Notes: generated by a model from the sequence alone, not told the origin. 64,000 bases of DNA from Plantago ovata (GCA_028274465.1 CM051455.1:122919462-122983461), one strand, 5' to 3'; shown: positions 12,198 to 23,309, counted from the stretch's first letter. Program-made: numbers and translations.

Positions 12198-15100
12198 ACG
12201 TTCATTGTCTTGATTGTTAGTTAACTTATTGTCACTTAATAAGTTGTCACTTAATAAGTACAGACGAGGACTCGGAAAGCAAGGAAAGTTTGTAATGTTT
12301 ACTCTATGGATACCAGAAAATAAAGTCCATTTATTAGTAGGCCACGCGATGAGAATGACTGAAATAGGCCGGCACAGTAACAACGGCATTAGAAATGTTG
12401 TTGTTACGGTGCCTGCCTACTACAATCATTCACAACACAAGGTCATATTATTAGTTTGGTCCTCTGGTGTGTTCAGTTAAATACAATCAGTTCGCTTAAA
12501 TGTCAGTAAGGCTTACCAATGGGTGCAAATCAATAAAACGCTTACTGATCGACAGTAAACGTATAGTATTAGTTATCATCCAATGTAAGCCTAATCCAAC
12601 ACTTCCAAACTAATATATGTATATCATCATCACACCTATTCATTTCAATGAAAATAAACTCTTATGTGTGTGTTCAGTCAAATACAATCAGTTCGATTAA
12701 ATGTCGGGGAGACTTTTCTATGGGACCTAACCAATGTAACGCTCACTGGTCGATAGTAAGCATGTACTATTAGTTAGGGCCCAAGAAAAATCTTACCAAC
12801 ACACAGAAACCAATTATAATAGCATCATCACACTTAATAGCTTATATAACATAATTAAAATAATTAACATTATTAATCTATTAATTAACATAATTATAAT
12901 TATCAGAACTAAGTAGGCAGAATTTTAATCTTTTTTATTAATCAAACTTAATCCAATTTAATTCAAAATTTAACAAAATATTAAGCAAATTTAACATGAA
13001 TATTATAATAACATGAAAACTGAACTAACTTAAGCAAATTTAACATGCATATTAAGCATGAATAACCAATTTAACATGAATAAGGTATTACCATGAATAT
13101 TATGATATTCAAATCCATTTAACATGAATATTTCATGAATATTAACCAAATTACAGTTAAAAATTAGGGTTAATTTGGGGAAAGTCAAACCCAACCTTTA
13201 GGCAAAATTCATTTACAGATTTAAGAGAACCATTCTAGCTATACAACATATATAATTTAACAATTAACAACTATAGAAATCAGATTTAAGCACAAAACAT
13301 AAAAAGCCCCAAAAATTAGGGTTAGGGTTCTAACCTTGTTTGGGCAAAGATCGAATCGGAGAGGAGAAGAGGATGAGGTGGCTCGTCACTAGGCACCATG
13401 GTGACTAATTCTACCAATTTCAACTAAAAATGAGGAATTAGAAAATGAAATTGAAAAATTAGAGAAGCAAAAGAATGAGAGGAAGTAAACTTACAGATTG
13501 TATTAAAGAATGGTGGCGGTGGAAGTTGGTGGCGGCGGCGATGATGACGACGGACGGTGGTGGGTGGTAGTTAGGGTTTGGGGTTTGATTTGGGGGAGAA
13601 GAGAAATGGGGGAGGAGAATGAGAGAATGCTCTCTCTGTAAGCAGACATCGTCTGCTTTATACAGACATATAGCGACGGATTAGTAACCGTCGCCATTTC
13701 TCAAATTTAATTTATATTTTCCTTTTTTTTTCACAGTCAACGACGTATAGCGACGGATAAACTCATCCGTCTCCAATTTAGAGACGGATAAAACTTATCC
13801 ATCGCTTATGGAGACGCGGATTGGATTTCTGAATACACGAACTGAGCTTAGAGCGCAGTTCGTCTCTATCCGTCGCTAAGTGTAGCGATCCGTCGCCTTA
13901 TAGCGACGGATCGTATCCGTATCAATTCTTCCGTCGCTAAATGACTGATTTCTTGTAGTGTTGTGTTCTTCATCAGGTGTAAATACTGTCTTGTGTCATC
14001 ATTATCTCTTGCCATTTTTCTTCGTCGATGCCTTCTGTTATGTCGGTGTCGCAGTATGGATGATGTTCAAATTTCAAGTGGTCTTCTATCTTAAGGTTCT
14101 CTATCCTCAGAGCTAGATTGTGTCTGCATTTGTTCACATAATCGAGTCCTGACGGCGTACTTTTCATTTTGTTAATATCTAACTATCCTTGTCGTCTCTG
14201 CTCCAGATTCAATGTCAGTAACTTAAAGACTATTGATGTATACTTGTACTCTGGATGGTTTAATATTTTGCCGACATTTCTTCAAAAAAATATTCGCACC
14301 TATCCAGGTTTTGGGTGTCGAAGAAGTCGGCCTGAAATGTTAGTAGATATAATTTTAACGTATTAACATAAAAATATATTTACTCACACTACAAGAAAAC
14401 AACAGTTTAGCGATGGATGCTCATCCGTCGCTACATAGCGACGGATCGCTAAATTTAACGACAGATATTGACGAACTGCGCTCTAAGCTCAGTTCGTCCT
14501 TAAACCGGCCACTAGATAGCGACGGATGATCTTACCCATCAGTAAAGTAGGGACGGATAAGCTTATCCGTCGCTATTGTAGCGACGGATAAGATCATCCG
14601 TTGCTCCCCTCCGTTGACTCTTAATTAAAAAAGAATAAAAAAGAAAAGAAAAAGGGAAAAAAATAAGGAAAATAATATTTTATTTTGGGCCTAGCGACGG
14701 ATACGTCGCTAAGCTTATCCGTCGCTATTTAAAAAAAAAAAGAAAAGAAAAGGGAAAACGGATAAGACCAGATCTCTGGTATTCTTCTTGTTCTTCTTCT
14801 TCTCCTCCTCCTCTCTTCTCTTCTTATCTCCATTTCCCCCTTTTTCATATATGTATCAAAACTCTATCATTTTTTGTGTTCTTGGTGTCTAATCGAAGCT
14901 CGTTTGACAAGGAAGTTGGATGTACAAAGAATTCGTGATTTCATTGGTTACTTTTTCCCATATCGAAGGTACTAATTCTAACCCTAACTTTCATTATTTT
15001 TTATTTTTTACAATTTGAACTATTTCTATCAATTGTATGCTTTGTATTAGTAGTGTATGTTCTATTATGTAGTTGTTTATGGTTGAAATTGGATAATTTA

Positions 15101-16415
15101 TAGATTTAGAGTTCTTATTATTAACGTATTTTTCCTAAGTTTGCAGTATAAATTGGATAGTTTATGATTGAAATTGGATTTATAGATTTAGGGTTCTTAA
15201 TTCACGTATTTTTCCTGAGTTTGATTCAGTATTAGCCTTATTATTCAGTTGTTTGAACCTGCGGCATATGTTCTTGTCCATGTATGGTGATTAATATGTT
15301 GGGTATATAGTAGGTTATGTGATTCGCCAAATGAATGACTTAGTTGTTGTGCCAGGAGAATTTCAATAAGCTAATTTCAATATGTTGTGAGGCTTATTCT
15401 TATCTGCGGTAGCATTTTGCTTCAAATTTATACGAGGAAATAGTACCAAGAGTTCTTGAAGAATTTGTTTGTTATCATTGAGATTAGAAGAGTCTGCCTT
15501 CTGGAAATTATGGCAAGAACAAGTAATTTCTATTGGTTTCTATGTGATAATGATATTTTGTAAACATGTTCGTCAATGTGACTCTTGAAAATTTAACAGA
15601 GTCTCGTCTCTGTTTACTGTTTTAACTTGATGCACAACTTGAAGATATTCTTGAGTCTTGGTTTAACTATATTTATATTGGTTTGTGCAGGATTAAGAAT
15701 TGATCAGGTGATTTCTTTATGTTATTTAGTACAGTTTCTGTGGGAATTAAGAAGCAGTCAGGAAGAGGTATGGGTTTATGAACATTATCGCATTGGCAAT
15801 GTTTGCTAATGTATTCCTTTCATAGCTTGTAGTACAACTTATTTTTTAAAGTTGCTGATTGATATGAACATTTGCATGTTCCGTAGTATTTTCGTTCCAG
15901 AATATTGAAAGGATCGGTCATACTCACAGGAGCATTGGCAAAGCATATGGAAAATGTATCTAAGTTCTAAGGTCAATGAAATAGTGCACTTGTAGTGTAG
16001 TAAATTGATAACTTTACTTAAAGCTCTAGTTCGTAATGTAACAGGATGATCCTAAGGTGAATAGTCATGTTTACTTTGGATGGTTATTAATTGAAATTTG
16101 AGTTTTTGGTCATGCTACTTTTGATGGCTTTTGGTCATGCTAGATTTTTGTTAGATGGTTATGGACATGGTTCTTGCCTGGTGCAATACGATTCTTTGTG
16201 TATGTCTGCTTATGTGTAGTTTTGATTTGATTGTTTTGTGTTTTGATTTACACTTGTGAAGTCACACTACATGCTCTATTAGCTCTTGGACTTATTTTCC
16301 TTGTCTTTTTACTTCTTCTTGGTTGGTGTATATGGACTTGTGATGATTATATAATCTTTATCTTCTTCTTCTTGCAGTTTGAGCATTCAACAAGGGTAAG
16401 GAAGTGTTCTTCTAT

Positions 16416-16481
16416 CTAAAGAGAGGTTACGTTGCCTCCAACTCCAAGGATGACCCTGCCAAGGAAGCTGCTAACTTCACA
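16416..16481 (+). pseudogene. Captured fragment of elongation factor 1-alpha
   Basis: Twenty-two codons read [20 protein letters not shown] plus FT, which matches the highly conserved domain-3 segment of plant EF-1alpha (…[22 protein letters not shown]…). The match begins abruptly and ends at ACA|GTAAGC, which looks like a splice donor. It is embedded in CACTA element 2 among intron-like sequence, so it is a transduplicated piece and cannot give a working GTPase. Identification rests on remembered family sequence. Confidence 0.8.
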
Positions 16482-16705
16482 GTAAGCAATTGTCTTCCTT
16501 GTTGTAGTTGGGGCATTTCCTTTTAAAATGCACATTTGAATAAAGGTTTGTAGGTTAGATTGGAGCGTTGCCTATTGTACGAAACATTTCATATGTATTG
16601 TTAGATTAGAGCATGACCTATCTAGATATAAGCAAGCTAGTAATGATTTGTGCATAAGGTGTTTTGTCATGCGTATTGGATCATTTTCATATAGTATAAG
16701 AAAAT

Positions 16706-16775
16706 GGGTGTTCGGTCTGGTGGTATGATTCTCGCTAAGTGCGAGAGGTCGCGAGTTCGATTCTCGCAGCACCCC
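16706..16775 (+). pseudogene. tRNA-Pro pseudogene (anticodon loop deleted)
   Basis: The 70-nt segment folds as a tRNA: acceptor GGGTGTT pairs with AGCACCC, the D-arm GGTCTGGTGGTATGATT is normal, and the T-arm GCGAG-TTCGATT-CTCGC is perfect. It matches plant tRNA-Pro closely, but the anticodon stem CTCGC/GCGAG encloses only TAAGT, 5 nt instead of 7, so the anticodon is destroyed. It lies within CACTA element 2, and could still hold RNA polymerase III box A/B promoter sequence. Confidence 0.85.
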
Positions 16776-17258
16776 TTATTGCATTAGAAAATTATATTTT
16801 AATATTTTATTATATTGTAGGTGAATAAAAGAAATTAAAAGAAACAAAAAAAAAACGAAATAGAAATTTATTTCTAAAAAAAATCAGATTTTGCGACGGA
16901 TGAGCTTATCCTTCGCTACGCTTCAACCAGTGTAAGTGGAGCCACAAGTCCCAGAATTTGGAGACGGATAAACTTATCCGTTAGTTTATCCGTCTTTTAT
17001 CCCTCGTTAAATTTAGATACAGATAAATCTATCAGTCGCTCATTCTGCGTTGACCAACTGAGCGACGGATAAAATTATCCGTCGTTAAAATTAGGGACGG
17101 ATAAACCTGATCCGTCGCTAATTCATTTAGCGACACCACTTTTTACGACGTCCTATTTAGCGACGGGTGGCCCGTCACTAAGCCCTGTTAGCGACGGATC
17201 GGGCCTGAATAGCGGCGGATGGCATCCGTCACTATTCTCCTATTTTCTTGTAGTGTCA

Positions 17259-18151
17259 ATGGTTATAATATTTAAATTAAATGAAGTTTGATATAGTAAA
17301 TTGCTTACCACCAATGTCTTGTAGTAACACTTTGGATTTCCGGCTTTGGCATTTGTCGATGAAATCTTGTTCCCATGGTTTTTGTGTTTTCCAATTCTTT
17401 ATTGGAATTCTAAACATGTTAACTTTCCTGTAGAATCCTGGTTCCTCATGTATGCGCTTGTACTTATTCTGCCTATTATTTTTGCCATTTTGCATTAGTG
17501 TTCAAATTTATTTGTAATGTTTGTTAAATTGTTTACTTGCATTTTAATAACTTACGTAAGGAGTACGCTTCCGCAATCATGCACACAGTGAGTAGCTGCA
17601 ATGAACATTATCTTGGTTTGCATGTCGTCTATTAGTCTTGTGAATGGTTCAAACTCAAATCTCTCCATCGTCCTTTGTTTCTTCTGTGTTCGAGAAAATT
17701 TGAAATTAGCATATAACTGATGATTTGTGACAGTGCACTCTGTTTGTGGTTTTTTAAAGTGCAAAATGTATATGAGTGTTTTAGTTTAAGTAAATGGAGT
17801 AAGGTTAACTTAATTACCCTTATTCTTGTGCACAAACATTTTGAGGACTGGATTCTGAACTTATGATTTACATCCAGTTTGAAGCTTAGGATGTCGATCT
17901 GTCGTTTCATCATGAGCTTTCGTTCTTCGAGTCTGGCAATCTCTTCTTCTAACTCCTCCTTTGAATATGAAGGTTGTGTGGGAATATAGTAAGAATTTAT
18001 TAAGAACTATATTATGTAGGTCTCTATTATTACAAGGTGTCAATTAGCATATAAATGATGGACTCTGTATGTAGACATGTCAATTAGCATATAAAAGATG
18101 GACTCTGTATGCAGACAACATATACCTGTGAGAAAATATCTCCTCTTTATC
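17259..18151. other. Gene-remnant region between CACTA 2 and LINE
   Basis: Apart from the minus-strand exon-like segments described for the remnant at 13973-18020, it holds AT-rich intron-like sequence and a short direct repeat (GTCAATTAGCATATAAA…GATGGACTCTGTATG) at about 18035-18115. Confidence 0.5.
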
Positions 18152-18166
18152 CATTACATAAGAGTT

Positions 18167-19155
18167 TTTTTTTTTCGAAATAAACTTGTATTACGCAAAT
18201 GGAGGATTAGTTCTTACATGATTTTACAAAACACCTTAGGCTACCACAAGCCTAGGAAAGACGGTATTCATGTCCAAATTTACAAAACATTCTAACCAAT
18301 TCGGGGCCTTTTCCCAAACACGTAAGCTAGTCACATGATCTTGATTAATTGGAAAACAATGAAGACCACTCGGATCACTCCGTACTGGTTGTGCGTAGCA
18401 CGACGTTCCTGAAGCCCACCCTTCACTTCCGTATTTGGCAAGTGCGTCCGCAGCTTGATTAGTCTCTCTATATACAAAACGATACCTGACATCCTCCATT
18501 TGTTGTAGCATGTTTCTGACTTCCTTAAGCAGCTGCTGCTGATGTCGATCCCTCACGTAGCATCTGCTCAAAGAAGAAATTACATATTTAGAATCTGATT
18601 GAATATCCAACTTTTTAAACTGAAACTGATTTGCCAGAACAAGGCCTTGCCTAAGGGCTGTTAATTCAGCCATATTATTAGTACAAACACCTATATATCC
18701 TGATGCCAATTTAACTACTTGACCATAAGCATCTCTGAATATAATTCCTATCCCTGCATGGCCAGGATTATTTAGTGATGCTCCATCAATATTCATGCCA
18801 ATGTATCCAACTGGTGGAGGACTCCACTTGCATAAATATTATTGAACATGCTGATGCTTGTGTGCATGTAATAACTGCATGTCTTGCATGAACTGTAATA
18901 GATGCATGTGGATATTTTTACTAGTGAAATCTTTATTTCTAAAGACAAAATTATTTATATATTTCCATATCAGATAACATGCAGAAATTATCAACAACTG
19001 TATGTAATCATTTTGCTTGAAATGTGTAATGAGTCCTAACACACATGGTTGGACTGTATTCCAGACTGCAGGCCAAATGATCCTTCTCAAATAATCAAAT
19101 TTGGCACACTGGAAAAAAAGATGCTCTATTGTTTCATTATGTGCTTGGCAGAGAG
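18167..19155 (-). mobile_element. 5'-truncated LINE (L1-type) with 15-bp TSD
   Basis: Flanked by identical CATTACATAAGAGTT at 18152-18166 and 19156-19170. On the minus strand the element ends in a poly(A) tract (plus-strand T run to 18175). It encodes the 3' end of a plant LINE ORF2: a reverse-transcriptase zinc-binding region (LCQAHNETIEHLFFQC, about 19150-19100), a following helical segment, then an RNase H domain. Target-primed reverse transcription explains the poly(A), long TSD and 5' truncation. Confidence 0.95.
18236..18832 (-). pseudogene. LINE-type RNase H domain
   Basis: The frame opens with KWSPPPVGYIGMNIDGASLN, the usual linker into the plant LINE RNase H, and shows the catalytic acidic positions in context: NIDGA, ELTALRQGL, QSDSKYV and QAADALAKYG. 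It ends at a normal stop with an AT-rich tail before the poly(A). The zf-RVT part (18839-19150) lies in an adjoining frame broken by a stop at about 18839. In a full-length LINE this domain degrades RNA in the RNA-DNA hybrid; this copy lacks endonuclease and reverse transcriptase. Confidence 0.88.
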
Positions 19156-19412
19156 CATTACATAAGAGTTAGAGTTAGAGTATAACCTTATCGTGCTTTG
19201 TATGTAATAAAAACAAAAGTAGTTAACAAAAAGAAAAAAAAAAGAAAAAAATAGTATAGCAGAACATTTCTATTGCCCGTTTCAAAAAAAAAAAAGGAAC
19301 ATTTCTATTACCACTTCACATGTAAATTTAAACTCATTGGTCATTTGCACGGATAGTATGCATCTACATCATCAGAATCTTGAATAAAGGACGAAGAAAT
19401 AGAATTGTATAC

Positions 19413-19526
19413 CTCCTCATAGTTTCCATCTACAAGTGTCAACTCAATGAGAGACCGTTCATACGGGTGCAACTTCTTTTTGTTGGGGAAGGATTCTTTG
19501 TATGTCCTCAGGGGAACAGCAAGTTC
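19413..19526 (-). pseudogene. Single exon of a NOG1/PDE318-like GTPase
   Basis: A 114-bp, phase-0 exon bounded by TTGACTTGCAG and GTATAC. Its 38 codons include VPLRTYKESFPNKKKLHPYE and RSLIELTLVDGNYEE, which resemble the N-terminal region preceding the GTPase domain in the plant NOG1-like family (organellar PDE318 type) where a 'HPYERSLIELTL' phrase occurs. No G1-G4 GTPase motifs are found nearby, so it is an isolated exon: either a captured piece or a gene remnant. Identification is from memory of the family wording. Confidence 0.5.
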
Positions 19527-19800
19527 CTGCAAGTCAAGAATAACACAACACTACATTACTTTCCAGATGAGAGGGTTAAATGGATAAATTGATTAACACA
19601 AATCTTCAATCGATTTTTACGTAAGAACTTACTTATTGTTAGTTAACAAACAATTTACTCCACAAATGTAACCATTTCTTCAAACCAATAACATATGTTA
19701 GAGATATAATGTTGGCAAAGAGGGAGGCCATAATTTCAGAAAACGATATAAAGAATTTAGAGGGGAAAATGAGCTCAATGCACTTTGTGCTGTTTCATAA

Positions 19801-22038
19801 CACTACATGGAAATCAAGCATTTAGCGACGGATGCGATCTATCCCTAAATAGCAATGGATCACTAAATTTAGCGACGGATAAGGACGAACTGCGCTCTAA
19901 ACTCATTTCGTCTTTGGGGAGATCCAATCCTTGGGGCCATGGTTTGAGTCCGCGGATGAAATATTGATTTAGGTTGATGCACATCATGTTCTGGGTATGA
20001 AATATGTTTTGGGTATTCAATCGGTCAAGAAATTCAAAAGCTAAAACAACACTTGATTTGTTATACGTACAATTCTTAGGAAAGATGGAATCAAGAATTT
20101 GTTGTACATATGTGACGTCATCCGTCTCTAACATAATTGATCAGACTGGTTTATTTAACAAAAAAAATTGAAAATAAATAAATAAATACAGAGCGACGGA
20201 CTATATTCTTAATACAGATCGGGCACATTCTTCTTCTCCCTCATTTCCCCCTTTTCTCTAACTCTCAAAAATCCAAATCCCTAATCTCCCTCCCACCGGC
20301 CGCCCCAACACCACCACTACCACCGCAGATCTGCCACGTTCGGCCACCACAGATCCGCCACCTTGCCACCACCGCACCGCCATCCACCGGAGTACATCCT
20401 TCCCTCTCTCATTTTCATTTGAAAGAGGTAAGTATTCCTAATTTAAAAAAAAAAAAAAATTCCAGTGGTGTTTAATCTACCTCACTGTTATTCCCATGGA
20501 TAGTATCCCTAATTTAAAATTTTGATAGTTTTGTTCTTTGGTTATAGTAGTAGCAGTCAAAATTTGATTAAATTTTGTATAAACTTAATTGATAAATAAA
20601 TTAGATTTAATTAGATTAAATTTTGATTTAAATTAGATTAAATTTTGAAATTGATGGTTGAATTAGATTAATTATATCCAATTCTGGATTAAATTAGATA
20701 TTTAAATTCGAAATGTGATTTTGAAATTTTGAAAATTGATGTTTGATGTTTGATATATTACCTTCATTTTATTTTAGGAGTAGGATTTCAAAGGGGCTCA
20801 TTTTACAGCTCAAAATGTAGGTTTACAGCATTTTACTGGAGCATTTTACAGCTCCAAAATGGAGCTGGAGCTGTATATTTTTTTTATTTCTTTTTCATTT
20901 GTTGTTTCTAAGTCTTGTTGTTTGGATGTTTAACTTGCAGATCATGCTGATGCCACATAAACCGAGGAAGCTTTTGGTGGCCAGCAGCCGTAGCTACCCC
21001 GCTAGCGAGTCCGATCCGGACTCGCCATTCCGCACCCCGAATTCTCAGCAGAGCTCGGGGTGCACCCATGTTAGCGAGACCCCAGAGCCTGGCCACCAGT
21101 CGAGCATCAGGGCGGGGTCTACTGGCCCATCAGACGTGTTTGTGAACTTGCCTGAGGACAGCTGCACCCAGACGGAGTACGTCCATGGTGCCAGGATGAA
21201 TGGGAAGCTTGTGGTGTGGCCCATGCATGGGAATACGTAAGTACATTACTCAATTTTACTTACAATTGTATTTTTTTTCCAAAGTATTTTGTAACTATAG
21301 CCGTATTTTGTGTATGTTATTGCAACATGCTGATACCGAGGGAGACTGCTTCTTTCATCGAAAAGGAAGCCACCAAGATCAAGGATCTTCCGACTCAGGT
21401 GGCATACTCTCCGCGCGGAGAGGGAGGTGGAGATATGGAATGCTCTTGAGGTTAGTCATCTTTCTTGTACGCTTCATTTTTATGTTATGTGCTAATTTGT
21501 TTAAGTGGTATGTTAGCCACTTTATTTGGTGATATGTTAGTCACCGTTTTGTTAGTTGTACTAGGACAATGTGTAATTTATTTGGGTGATATGTTAGTCA
21601 CCGACTTGTTAGTTGTACTAGGACAATGCATGTGTTATTATTTGGGTGATATGTTAGTCACCGTGATTTTTTTGGTTGTATATTGCCTTAGCTTTATTGA
21701 AGAACTGTTAAATTGTGGATAATTTGTGGATAATTTGTGGACAATTATGGATAATTAAGGATAATTTGTGCAATGTAGGAGAAGTACTTCCTCCCGAACA
21801 GGCTCAAGTCGAAGTTGTGGTACTGCTTTGAACATGAGGGATCGGAGCACTTCCGGAAGAAGATTTCTAAGGTGAAGAAAAGTCGGAAGAGGCCATGATG
21901 GATTGGGAAGGAGGAGTGGCCGGCGTGGATCAAGTATTGGGATGATGAACTCGAGGTCCAGAAACTGGCAGAGCAGAACAGCCTCAATCGGGGCTCGGGT
22001 CTAGCCGATGGGACAGGATCGGTCAAGCACAAACTTGG
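19801..22038 (+). mobile_element. CACTA element 3, left part
   Basis: Starts CACTACATGG and has the same subterminal TAGCGACGGAT units at 19822-19885 and further ones at 20115 and 20191, so it belongs to the family of CACTA 1 and 2. A plus-strand gene begins at about 20230 with a pyrimidine-rich leader and a GTAAGT donor at 20428. The right end is not visible because a gypsy LTR starts at 22039; no TSD can be tested. Confidence 0.7.
20944..22038 (+). pseudogene. En/Spm-associated plant transposase-like ORF, broken
   Basis: After an acceptor (AACTTGCAG) an exon starts at ATG 20944 (MLMPHKPRKLL), continues with a Ser/Pro-rich segment and VFVNLPEDSCTQTEYVHGAR, and ends at TAC|GTAAGT (21238). 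A middle piece (about 21330-21450) has FIEKEATKIKDLPTQVAY. The last exon (after GCAATGTAG, 21780) reads KYFLPNRLKSKLWYCFEHEG and WPAWIKYW, with an in-frame TGA at 21896-21898. The W/YW pattern and CACTA setting point to the 'Ptta/En/Spm' protein family of unknown biochemical role, not the DDE transposase itself. The gypsy LTR at 22039 truncates it. Confidence 0.6.
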
Positions 22039-22246
22039 TGATGAGTCGTTTTTTCACCAATTAAATTTGTTATAAGCCAAAGAAAACTTATCACTACACA
22101 AATATGAGTGCAATGGCAAGTTGTCCCCGAGTGTCGTTCTCTCGGGACCTAACGTGGCTTTGTTTGAGGTTTTTGCAAGCTTAATCAATCACCTAGTTCA
22201 GGTTTGTTTGAAAAGAGTTTCAAGACAAAAGCAAACAGAAAACACA
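22039..22246 (-). mobile_element. Gypsy LTR of a divergent family, first part
   Basis: Begins TGATGAGTCG and contains CGAGTGTCGTTCTCTC(G)GGAC, which is shared with the gypsy LTRs at 33403, 41254 and 48895, followed by divergent sequence. It cuts the CACTA-3 ORF; CTTGG (22034-22038) is the expected TSD. It is interrupted by a CACTA-like end at 22247 and appears to continue at about 22563-23010, where GTGACACTATTCTA again matches the other LTRs. No terminal TCATCA was found downstream. Confidence 0.65.
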
Positions 22247-22562
22247 CACTACAAGAAATCTGGTGTTTAGTGACGCTGTTAGAGACGCATGGTATGGGTC
22301 ACTAAAATTTAGTGACGCATGGCCCCATTGGTCGCTATTTAGTGACCCATGAGATTGGGTCGCAAATTAGCGACCCACAGCTCATGGGTCACGAATTTTA
22401 GTGACTTGTGGCATATGGGTCGTTAATTAGCGACCCAATGTCATGGGTCGCTAAATTTAGCTAATTAGCGACCCATATTAGTGACCCCTATGGGTCGCTA
22501 ATTAGTGACCCATAGGCCATGGGTCACTAAAATTAGTGACCCATGAGCTATGGGTCGCAAAA
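22247..22562. mobile_element. CACTA-like terminus with GTGACCCAT/GGGTCGCTA repeats
   Basis: Starts CACTACAAGAAATC after ACA and consists of about a dozen units of (T)AGCGACCCAT and ATGGGTCGCTAA in alternating orientation. The terminus is CACTA-type but the subterminal motif differs from CACTA 1-3 (GACCCAT versus GACGGAT), so a second family is present. The opposite end (…TTGTAGTG) is not seen, so it is a fragment. Confidence 0.7.
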
Positions 22563-23309
22563 ACTTCATAGTTAGGCTCACATTCAACTGGAGTTGGAGG
22601 GGTCATCTGTTATCGGATTGGTGCGCATAACCTACCGTTGGATAACTCTTTGACTTGGCTACGCGCGGACGTTGCTTTGAGGTCGATTCAATATCGTATG
22701 AAGGAGTTATGGCTGAAATGGCTAGACTGCACTAATCTGACACACTTGAACGACTCCAAAACCTTCACCCGAACTTCTGAATATGTGCTTCTAAGGTAAA
22801 ATTAAGTTTTTCCAAATGCAATTCTTGGCTTAAATCGAATTACGGCCAGTCACGAACACATCCACATAAACTTCAACAAGATCACTTTGTATTTAAACTA
22901 AGGCGTTTTTAGCTCCAAAATCACAGTTTCGTACCTAAGTGCCTGAAACATGAAAAACATCAAAATGTGACACTATTCTACAAAACTAAAAGAAAAAAAA
23001 AACACTTAAGAAATAAGGAGTTCACAAAGAATATAAAATAACACCAAAACTGAAGTACGTAACTAAGTAACCCCAATTGTTAAAAAATAAACTATTAGTC
23101 TCTAAGTAACTCAACCGTTAAGAAAATAAATAAAAAATTAATTAAAATTTAGTAACCTATTTTTTAGATATTCCACTTAGTAATTGAGATATCTCAAATC
23201 GTATAAAGTTATGGAGTATAATTTTTAAATGGTGTATAAATATAAAGATATTGAAGTGATTGCGAAGAGCAATTATATAGTATCTAAAACTTATACTAGA
23301 ATTAATCAT
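22563..23309 (-). other. Remainder of divergent gypsy LTR, then AT-rich spacer
   Basis: 22563-about 23010 looks like the rest of the LTR begun at 22039 (AAGGAGTTATGGC and GTGACACTATTCTA are gypsy-LTR-like). 23010-23309 is AT-rich with no coding signal. Confidence 0.5.

Larger units (their letters stand above)
14387..17255. mobile_element. CACTA element 2, non-autonomous, 2,869 bp, TSD TCA
   Basis: CACTACAAGAAAA to TTTTCTTGTAGTG, flanked by TCA at 14384-14386 and 17256-17258. Subterminal TAGCGACGGAT repeats are of the same type as element 1, so the same transposase probably mobilised both. The interior is gene-like on the plus strand: a CT-rich 5'-UTR-like stretch (about 14770-14840), long T-rich introns, an EF-1alpha fragment (16416-16481) and a tRNA-Pro pseudogene (16706-16775). 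No transposase is encoded. This fits a gene-capturing (Pack-type) CACTA. Confidence 0.92.
13973..18020 (-). pseudogene. Unrecognised multi-exon gene remnant broken up by CACTA insertion
   Basis: Exon-like pieces in order on the minus strand: 18020-about 17834 (coiled coil, EELEEEIARLEERKLMMKRQ, ending at AGG|GTAATT); 17683-17556 (after ACACAG; MERFEFEPFTRLIDDMQTK, ending at CTTAC|GTAAG); about 17467-17300 (RIPIKNWKTQKPWEQDFIDK, ending before GGTAAGC); about 14330-14170 (after TTTCAG; ADFFDTQNLDRCEYFFEEM then HPEYKYTSIVFKLL in another frame); 14166-13973 (NLALRIENLKIEDHL, stop at 13973). Good splice signals and non-TE wording suggest a former host gene or captured gene. CACTA element 2 lies in the intron between exons 3 and 4. 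I do not recognise the family; frame problems in exon 4 argue for a pseudogene. Confidence 0.45.

Noticed and set aside
12214-12480. Plus-strand ORF in CACTA 1
   Set aside because: It overlaps the start of the minus-strand exon series and has no family wording or splice support.
13503-13697. Minus-strand Pro/Ser-rich ORF
   Set aside because: Low-complexity translation of a GGTGGCGG-type repeat at the edge of the CACTA subterminal region.
16706-16775. Functional tRNA-Pro gene
   Set aside because: The anticodon loop has 5 instead of 7 nt, so no anticodon can be presented.
18236-18796. Host RNase H gene
   Set aside because: It lies between a 15-bp TSD and a poly(A) tract and follows a reverse-transcriptase zinc-binding region, so it is the 3' end of a LINE.
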